DNA of 11,650 bases, taken from the NCBI GenBank assembly GCA_009602725.1, contig WELB01000366.1, positions 11,740 through 23,389 on the forward strand, given 5' to 3'. Source of the DNA: Spirogloea muscicola (Eukaryota > Streptophyta > Zygnematophyceae > Spirogloeales > Spirogloeaceae). The position numbers were made by a program, and so were the translations under genes. Shown in pieces: positions 6,331 to 11,650 of the stretch. The notes beneath the pieces were generated by a model. That model made no database searches, was not told where the DNA came from, and worked only from the letters and a program-made list of their open reading frames with translations. Numbering within the stretch: position 1 is the first letter of the stretch; the number at the start of each line of letters is the position of its first letter.

Positions 6331-8861
6331 CTACCGCAGGTAAGCGGCTGCAGCAGGGCCAGCAGCAGGTCCGTGCTGCTCGCGGCTGAGCAGGCCGGCC
6401 AGCACCGCCTGCTTCAAGGGGTCCGTCGTGTGGCTGCACAGACAAACCGCGCAAGGTCAGAGCAAGCTGTGGCCGCAGGACAGGTGTCGCTGCATTCCGG
6501 CTAGCGAAGCAGCGAAGGCGATGGTCGCCAACAAGGAGATTATACCTGTGCTGCAGGATGTCAGCGATCGGCGACCTGAAGCGGCTCCGCAGGCTGCTGC
6601 CCTCACTATGGTGGCCCTCGGGGACAGCCTGGAGCCGCCGTTTGCCTCGGCCTGCGCCAATGGTGGCGTCGCCAGGACCGGCGAGCCGCTGTTGTTTCTC
6701 TGGGGAGGGAGCGACGTCGCCGTCTGCCGGCGGTGGCGGCGATGACAGCGGCTCCGCACCTCGTACCCGGCTGGCGAGCACGATGACGCACACGGCAGCA
6801 GCGACTGCCGGGATGCGGCCAAGGAAGAGGGCGCTGAGCACGACGACGAGCGTGAGTGCCAGTGCCATGCCGCTCCGGCTCTGCCTCGGCGGGGGTTCCG
6901 CAGTGGCGATTGTAGCAGGAGCTGCAGCCGGACTCTTGGCTGATACTGCAGATGGTGATGCCACCGAGCCGGCGGCTGGCAGCACAAAGCCTTCCTGGAG
7001 TCGAGTCGCAGCTGACGCCACCGAGTGGCGGCGCTCGCCAACCATTGCCATCGGCGACGCAAGCTCCTCTGCTGATGCCGCAGCAGCAACCGCTGCTGCC
7101 CTCCGGCTCTGGTAGAAGTGCGTGGCAGTGCGCGCCGCTGCTGGCGGCGGCCCGGCAGCGGCAGCAGCCGCCGCATGGCGGCTCCAACGCCGCACCGCCG
7201 GGCTGCTGGGAGCACTGCGTGTTGCCATTGGCGACGAAGGCAGCGAAGACTCGCCGCCGCTACCAGCAGCGGCACTGGCCGTGGCAGATGCTGCTATGGA
7301 GGACCTCAATGATGCTGACCGGTCTGCGACAGCCAGCACGGACCTCGACGACGGCCGGAAGAGCCGCCGGAAGCCGCGGTGGTGCCTCACAACCGGCGTC
7401 CGATGGACATCCGGGTCCGAGCTCGTCCGAACGAGGACATTGGGGGGCATGTCCACCGCCCCGGCGGCTGCGTTCTCCATCGCGGACATCGCCACAGTGG
7501 CCGAGGATGCCGCGAGCTCCGGCGTGTTATCTGCAGCGAAACAAGTGAACAGGACCAAATGGGTTAGCAACATTAAGGTCAATGCAAGAGTGACAACAAT
7601 CAAGCAAGATGCAAGATTGAGGAAATAACTGCTACTGATTGGCCATGGCCGGGCCGTGCTAGCCGTGACGAGTCTCACCGGCGTTGTCAGAGGGGCTGCC
7701 GCTGGAGCCAGAGGCATCGTCCTTGGCGGCTGCGGCTACGGCGGCTTGAGACGTAGGCGAGCCGGCGAGGTTGAGCGACGGCGGCGTCACGGGCCGCAGC
7801 AGGGGCCGGTCGTAGCTACGCGAGTACAATGCGGCGCTGCGCTGCCAAGATAGGCAACCGCTGGTCGCGGTCGTCGGCGACGCGGGCAGCGAGGCGCTCA
7901 CGCTGCCCCCCAGCTGAGTGCCCGCATCGCCATCGCTGGTGTGGCTGCCACCGGCGTCAACGCCTCTAATGGCTGCCACCGGCCGCATCAGCGGGCTGAT
8001 TGGCAAGCTGCGACAGACGTAGACAGAAGGGGCTTCGCTGTCGCCGCTGTGTCGGCCGCCGCGAGTCCCTGCGAGCTCATGGGAGGAGGCCACGTTGACG
8101 CGCGAGAGCGTCGCAAGCTTGCGGTCGTCGTCGTCCTCATCGGCCTCGCCCGACGCCGCTGCAGGCGCTGCTGTCGAAGGCCTGTCTCCCAATTGCCGTT
8201 GCCGGTGCCGCCGCCAAGCAGCCAGCGGCCCCAGTGATAACCAGAAAGCCAGGACGGCGAGGAAGGCAGCCGCAAGAAGCATGGCGGCGAGCCGCATCAT
8301 GGCCCTGCCACGGCCTCCGTTAGTGCTGGCGAAGGCTGCCATGGCGACCAGGCCGGTGAGCACCGCCACGACGATGGTCGCCTGCTGGGGTCGTCTACTC
8401 CGCAGCAGCCGTGAGACGAGGCAGGAGCAGCCGCCGCCGCCTCCCGCCGCCGCCGCCGTCGGCACTGGCGCCGCCGGCGCCGGCACGACGGCCATGACGA
8501 CGTGGTGCACCACCATGCTCAGCCGCAGCCCGCCGGAGCGCTTCTTGCCACCGCTAGCGGTGGCGCCAAAGGCGGGGGCCTCCAGCAGCGGGGTCCGGGC
8601 GCCGCCAGGCGAGAGCTCGCCATCGGAGGGTAGGAGCGGCGGCGGCGGCGGCAGCACCGCGGAGGAGGCCTCGCGGCTGTACTCCTCCGGCACGAAGCGC
8701 AGCAGCGCGGGCGCCGCCGCGCCGGCGGCCAGGTACACGAACGGCGCCGCCGAGAAGGACGACTGCGCTGCCGACGGCGGCGGCGGCGCCTTCTTCTTCG
8801 TCGGCGCGGCGGCGGCGCTGCTGGAGGCGGCGCGCCTCCACCGCCGCGGCCAGTGGACCAT
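6331..8861 (-). CDS. Ser/Ala/Arg-rich membrane protein with two transmembrane hairpins (three exons)
   Basis: Exons on the minus strand: 8861-7679, 7530-6546, 6433-6331, encoding 756 residues. Intron 1 (7678-7531) starts GTGAGA and ends GTTTCGCTGCAG, rejoining in phase 1. Intron 2 (6545-6434) starts GTATAA and ends TTTGTCTGTGCAG, rejoining in phase 2. Two hydrophobic pairs are visible: about residues 161-178 with 188-213, and 615-632 with 634-648 (LVVVLSALFLGRIPAV). Between them lie long disordered Ser/Pro/Arg stretches with SLPISP, SLPASP and SLPSSP repeats, an acidic patch DEDDDD (241-246) and an RTSSDP site that could suit 14-3-3 or kinases. The last exon gives DPLKQAVLAGLLSRE. From memory, the F-x-GR-x-x-A membrane segment and a YKKxVxxEGLLxR-like end recall uncharacterised plant membrane proteins related to 'ethylene-regulated nuclear protein' ERT2-like sequences. 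That link is tentative. The start MVHWPRRW is preferred; an in-frame ATG at 9011 would add 50 residues. Confidence 0.72.
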
Positions 8862-8969
8862 CACTCTCGGCGCTGCGCCAGTTTGGGCCGCGCCGGCTGC
8901 GCTCCAGATGTGATGGCAGATGGAAGTCCGCCGCACTCCTCGCTGAGAGCAAGCAATATGGCACCCAAT

Positions 8970-9000
<31 letters not shown>

Positions 9001-9011
9001 TGGAGGGGCAA
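8862..9011 (-). CDS. Possible 50-residue N-terminal extension with Arg10 tract
   Basis: An in-frame upstream ATG at 9011 would prefix the membrane protein with MPLH, ten arginines from a CGC repeat, and a further Cys/His/Arg-containing segment up to the MVHW start at 8861. No stop intervenes. The Arg run is the minus-strand translation of a simple CGG repeat, which makes a 5' untranslated region more likely than conserved protein. A basic leader, for example for targeting, cannot be excluded. Confidence 0.25.
8971..8999. repeat. CGG trinucleotide microsatellite
   Basis: Nearly ten perfect CGG units lie just upstream of the preferred start of the minus-strand membrane-protein gene. The repeat is probably length-variable. 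In the minus-strand message it is CGC/CCG-rich and either lies in the 5' leader or encodes the Arg10 tract. Confidence 0.95.
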
Positions 9012-9023
9012 GAGGCGGCTTGC

Positions 9024-9064
9024 AGGAGGAGGGGANGAGGGAGGAGCGAGGGGGGTGGGGGGGA
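9024..9064. repeat. G/A-rich tract containing the undetermined base (N at 9036)
   Basis: The plus strand reads GGAGGAGGGG, N, GAGGGAGG, then GGGGGGTGGGGGGG. It is located 5' of the minus-strand gene, where the message would read as a C/T-rich leader, often seen near transcription starts. The N suggests low sequencing quality in the homopolymer stretch. Confidence 0.8.
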
Positions 9065-9191
9065 TTCAAAGGCCTAATTGATCTCAGTTTGCTCAGCTTT
9101 CTTGCGTCACTTTAAGAGTTGCTGAGCTTAGCGGCCTGCGGGACATTTTCCCGTCACAGGCCGGCCGTCCATGAGCAGCGGGCCGTTGGGG

Positions 9192-9240
9192 CCTCAGCCT
9201 TGTGCATTCCCTTTGGGCTGGCCTCTCGCAGCCATTTGCC
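9192..9240 (+). repeat. Dispersed hairpin-core repeat copy
   Basis: CCTTGTGCATTCCCTTTGGG followed by CTGGCCTCTCGCAGCC aligns with the two units at 2282-2322 and 2424-2463. GGCTG (9216-9220) and CAGCC (9229-9233) are the hairpin arms. Confidence 0.7.
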
Positions 9241-9785
9241 TTACTTTGGAGAAGCGCAACTTTCTGACATGGCTCTTCATCCCCGCTCCCGTCGTCGCTC
9301 CCGTTGCTGCCCACTCGTGCGTATTGGGCCGTATCGTGAATAGCTGGGCGACACAAATAGGATTAAGAAGAGAAAAGATATGAAATAGAACTGGCCTCTC
9401 GCCACGCACCCATGGCCTTCCTTAGAGGAAGATGTTCCTCGAACAGTGCGGGAGTAGGATTTCTTTGGAAAAAGTGCGGCATCAGCAGTGCCCAAGAAGG
9501 GAGCAGGCGAGCATCTCTGCCTGGTGACGTTGCGTCCGCTCGTCATACCCCCGCAGCCGCTCAACTACCAAGTTTGCGCCTTCACTACTCTGTGGCTTTC
9601 ATATTTACGGGCTGACCGCTTCTTGTTCAACAAGGACATGGAGATGACAAGGTCCGAAGAAAGGGAAACCCTAGCCATCGCCCTCATTTTGCTGGAGCTC
9701 GCTCGGGGCATTGTCCAGTCTTGAGTCAGCTCCATTCTGGCTGCTAAACGCTTGTAGGCCCCTCCGAATCTTTGTCTATAATTTT

Positions 9786-9836
9786 TGGGCTGGCTTTTTG
9801 CAGCCCTTGCCCCCATTTGGAGTGCCACTTCTTCTG
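9786..9836 (+). repeat. Dispersed repeat copy matching the left end of the 1878-2237 element in reverse
   Basis: GGGCTG (9787-9792) and CAGCCC (9801-9806) form the core, followed by TTGCCCCCATTTGGAGTGCC then ACTT. Its reverse complement aligns with 1887-1930 over about 44 bases with few mismatches, so it is a partial second copy in the opposite orientation. Confidence 0.75.
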
Positions 9837-9851
9837 GTAGAGGAAGAAGGT

Positions 9852-9879
9852 GACAGCTCTTCACAGACAGCTCTTCACA
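9852..9879 (+). repeat. Perfect 14-base tandem duplication
   Basis: GACAGCTCTTCACA occurs twice back to back (9852-9865 and 9866-9879). The TTCACA word is shared with the hairpin-core family. Confidence 0.95.
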
Positions 9880-9890
9880 AAGGGAGAGAA

Positions 9891-9912
9891 GGCGCGCGGG
9901 GCGCATGAATTG
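9891..9912 (+). repeat. Direct copy of a 22-base block at 1851-1873
   Basis: GGCGCGCGGGGCGCATGAA then TTG matches GGCGCGCGGTGCGCATGAAA then TTG at 1851-1873, with one substitution and one extra A. In both places it sits beside the GGGCTGGC-type repeat, which suggests both belong to one longer dispersed element. Confidence 0.8.
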
Positions 9913-10105
9913 AAAGGGAGGCCAATTCAAGCCAATACATTGAAAAGGGATGAAATGGAAGAGCTTTTCCTCTGCTCCGGTCATGCATTTGCCTCTCATT
10001 CACCCCGCTTCCGCGGCGGTTGGTGAGTACTTACGTGAAGCCCACCGTCCCCGGCTGCGCGCACGCCGGCCCCGTGTCCGTGGGGTAGCTGCAAATGGGG
10101 GAGCC

Positions 10106-10152
10106 GCACCGATCAAGGCTACAAAGAATCTGCAGCATAGGCGGATCGGTGC
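10106..10152. repeat. Perfect 9-base inverted repeat, 29-base spacer
   Basis: GCACCGATC (10106-10114) and GATCGGTGC (10144-10152) are perfect reverse complements. The spacer contains no obvious further pairing. It could be a protein-binding palindrome or a small foldback unit. Confidence 0.7.
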
Positions 10153-10286
10153 CTGCCCGCTTCCCACGGCTGCGGTGCCTTGACCGACACGCACGCTCGC
10201 CGACACGAGGCCCCCGAACGGAAGAACGGGCAGGAGGGCGCCAGCCTGGGTGCTCACGTCAGGCGGCCCACCAGGCGGGGCTCTCA

Positions 10287-10472
10287 TTGGGCTGGCGCCC
10301 TCCAGCCCCTATTCTCAATGGGCGAGCACTTTCTTCTCATTTCAGACCGGGTGAGCGAACGTGCCCCGCGTGCGTGTGCTCTGGCTTTGCCAGCCCTTCT
10401 TCTATACACGTTTTTCTTCTCTATGGGCGAGCACATCCCCCTCTTTTTTGGCTGGCTTCTGCCAGCCCCTCT
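10287..10472 (+). repeat. Cluster of three hairpin-core copies with ATGGGCGAGCAC words
   Basis: Three hairpins sit close together: GGGCTGG-CGCCCT-CCAGCCC (10289-10308), CTGGC-TTT-GCCAG (10381-10393) and GGCTGGC-TTCT-GCCAGCC (10450-10467). The first two are each followed by a T/C-rich stretch and ATGGGCGAGCAC (10318-10329, 10423-10434). The third is followed by TTCTATGGGCTC. This gives an approximate repeated order of hairpin, then pyrimidines, then ATGGGC. Confidence 0.8.
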
Positions 10473-10631
10473 CTTCTATGGGCTCTAAACCCTCTCTTCT
10501 TCTCCCAGCCACCGACCTTGCCTGGAAGCGTCTTTCTGCTTTCTTTAGAACGGAAAGCGCGGCCAGATTGGCAGATTCTTTCTTTGGACTTGGACTTTTT
10601 AGGACGCTCTTACTCTTACTCTCTCTTTCTC

Positions 10632-10772
10632 TGGGCTGGCCTTTCACAGAGAGAAGGGCTTTCACAGACATCGTTGGAGGAGCTTCTTTCATGAGCTCGA
10701 GGTAGAAGTTATACTGGTCCCTTCTTTTTCTTCTAGATACATCGTCCTTTCGTTTGGGCTGGCCTCTCACAG
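10632..10772 (+). repeat. Two further hairpin-core copies
   Basis: TGGGCTGGCCTTTCACAGAG (from 10632) and TTTGGGCTGGCCTCTCACAG (from 10753) share the family core GGGCTGGCC-T-TCACAG but have lost the distal CCC arm, so they are degenerate members. Both are preceded by T/C-rich sequence. Confidence 0.7.
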
Positions 10773-10876
10773 GAAAGGTACCAGAAGGAAGAATGAGTTC
10801 CTGAGTTGCCATCCCGGCGCCGCGGACGCTGCGCCCATCTTGCATAACTCAGCATGGCACTTATTAGGGGTCGCTC

Positions 10877-10947
10877 ACCGATAACGGTTTGCTTAACCAC
10901 CTCCCAAGTCTCCGCCTCGCCGGCCATTGATGACTAACATTATCGGT
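10877..10947. promoter_or_regulatory. Inverted ACCGATAA / TTATCGGT motif pair
   Basis: ACCGATAA (10877-10884) and TTATCGGT (10940-10947) are perfect reverse complements 55 bases apart. The left copy overlaps AACGGTT, a known MYB-type recognition word in plants. Position next to the ACGT-motif cluster suggests paired regulatory sites. This is an inference. Confidence 0.35.
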
Positions 10948-11019
10948 TAATGGCAATCAAGCCGTGTCAGCCTCCGTCACGGGTGCGCGTGGGGTGGCTT
11001 CCCTGCAGCCCCGCTGGCC

Positions 11020-11289
11020 TGACGTCAGCGGGACGGTGACCCCTGCCCTGACGTCACCCCCGCCTCGCCGCCCTGGCGCACACGTGCACGCCGGACTGCC
11101 CGCCCAACCCGAAAACCCCCCCGCCCAGTCCGTGTACGGCCAGGGCGGGTGATCAAATGCGTGGACAAATGCAAGCAAAGGAATCAAATGCGGGAGCAAA
11201 TGCGGGAGTGCGACGCGTGTCCCAGCTGGGCCGGCCGCCCGACATGCCGTCACGCGGTCAACGTCACGCAGCCCCGGAAGCGGACGTCA
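11020..11289 (+). promoter_or_regulatory. Promoter-like cluster of ACGT-core (bZIP-type) sites
   Basis: TGACGTCA occurs perfectly at 11020-11027 and 11049-11056 (29 bases apart, nearly three helical turns). CACGTG (G-box) is at 11081-11086, and ACGTCA recurs at 11261-11266 and 11284-11289. In plants and algae ACGT-core palindromes are bound by bZIP factors. The density in 270 bases without a recognised gene suggests the promoter of a gene starting beyond about 11300, probably off the right edge on the plus strand, though direction is not shown by the sequence. Confidence 0.5.
11154..11208 (+). repeat. Four CAAATGC repeats, including CAAATGCGGGAG in tandem
   Basis: CAAATGC occurs at 11154, 11166, 11185 and 11197. 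The last two form a perfect tandem of CAAATGCGGGAG (11185-11208). They lie inside the ACGT-motif cluster and may be a repeated protein-binding site or a simple local duplication. Confidence 0.75.
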
Positions 11290-11650
11290 GCGGTGCTGGC
11301 TGGCCTCGGCCACAACTGAGCGTGACGGATTGCAACAGCTCTTTCTGTTTCTCAAGCAGCATTGGGCACGCAGTGGGCGGAGCAGAGCAAAAGAAAACTG
11401 CGGCATTACTCCGATTACCCCCAATGCGATCAACTCCTGCCAGCTGCAATCGACATCTTTGGCTGTCTGGGTCCTCGCTTCCACACTCTGCTTCAAAACA
11501 TTGCCAATCTAGGCTACACTCGACGCGCAGATGTGTTTCCGGCTGAGATGGGCTTGCCAGCTGCATATCTGTCGCTCTTGCGACGTCGAGTTTCGGCCTG
11601 TTTGCAGCGTGCTCAGGCTAGTGCCTTGCACCAGAAAGCTGGGCGAGCTC
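11290..11650. other. No gene recognised at right edge
   Basis: Short frames are open on both strands but none was recognised. A GACGTC palindrome occurs near 11582-11587. The stretch may be the 5' leader of a gene that starts beyond the window. Confidence 0.35.

Noticed and set aside
6558-8913. Several long plus-strand frames (for example 6558-7115, 7122-7628, 8095-8913)
   Set aside because: They are antisense shadows of the minus-strand membrane-protein exons; only the minus strand has matching splice sites and phases joining the frames.
9461-9724. About 88-codon plus frame with a protein-like look (LNYQVCAFTTLWLSYLRADR)
   Set aside because: There is no ATG at its beginning, no recognised family, no splice partner and the length is unsurprising by chance.
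10095-10694. 199-codon open frame on the plus strand
   Set aside because: It runs through the hairpin-repeat cluster; its peptide is the translation of repeats and T/C-rich DNA, with no recognised domain.

Overview
The window looks like nuclear DNA of a eukaryote of the green lineage, plausibly a streptophyte alga or early-diverging plant. It is GC-rich, it has genes split by introns of about 100-470 bases with GT/GC...AG borders, and it contains an adaptor-protein gene whose plant-like sequence can be read exon by exon. The lineage call is an inference from protein resemblance, not proven. One base is undetermined (N at 9036), so this is probably draft sequence.

Layout. (1) 1-636, plus strand: the 3' part of a gene for a small Cys-rich zinc-binding protein whose CxxC spacing matches the Siva family. 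(2) 637-2885: no confident gene. It holds a diverged 73-bp tandem repeat (911-1056), a GC-rich coding-like patch (about 1400-1520) and a dense cluster of hairpins and inverted repeats (about 1830-2545). (3) 2886-5685, plus strand: an essentially full-length eight-exon gene for the mu subunit of the AP-3 adaptor complex (AP3M). All eight exons can be joined by splice phase and family similarity, but exon 7 carries a one-base frame disruption at 5280, and intron 3 appears to use a GC donor. (4) 5686-6330: convergent 3' regions, with a 118-base purine-rich tract beside the end of the minus-strand gene. (5) 8861 (or 9011) down to 6331, minus strand: a three-exon gene for a long Ser/Ala/Arg/Pro-rich protein with two membrane-hairpin segments and a short separate C-terminal exon. 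The two large open frames visible there join into one gene because donor, acceptor and phase all match. (6) 9070-10800: intergenic DNA with many more copies of the hairpin repeat. (7) 10860-11300: a promoter-like region rich in ACGT-core (bZIP-type) motifs, including two perfect TGACGTCA palindromes, a CACGTG G-box and short tandem CAAATGC repeats. It probably serves a gene beyond the right edge.

The genes look like unrelated housekeeping or cellular neighbours (vesicle trafficking, a Siva-type zinc protein, a membrane protein), not an operon or a linked pathway. The most unusual feature is the family of dispersed short hairpins around a GGGCTGGC...CAGCCC core. I count at least ten copies in both orientations, all in the intergenic stretches and none seen within the two large genes.
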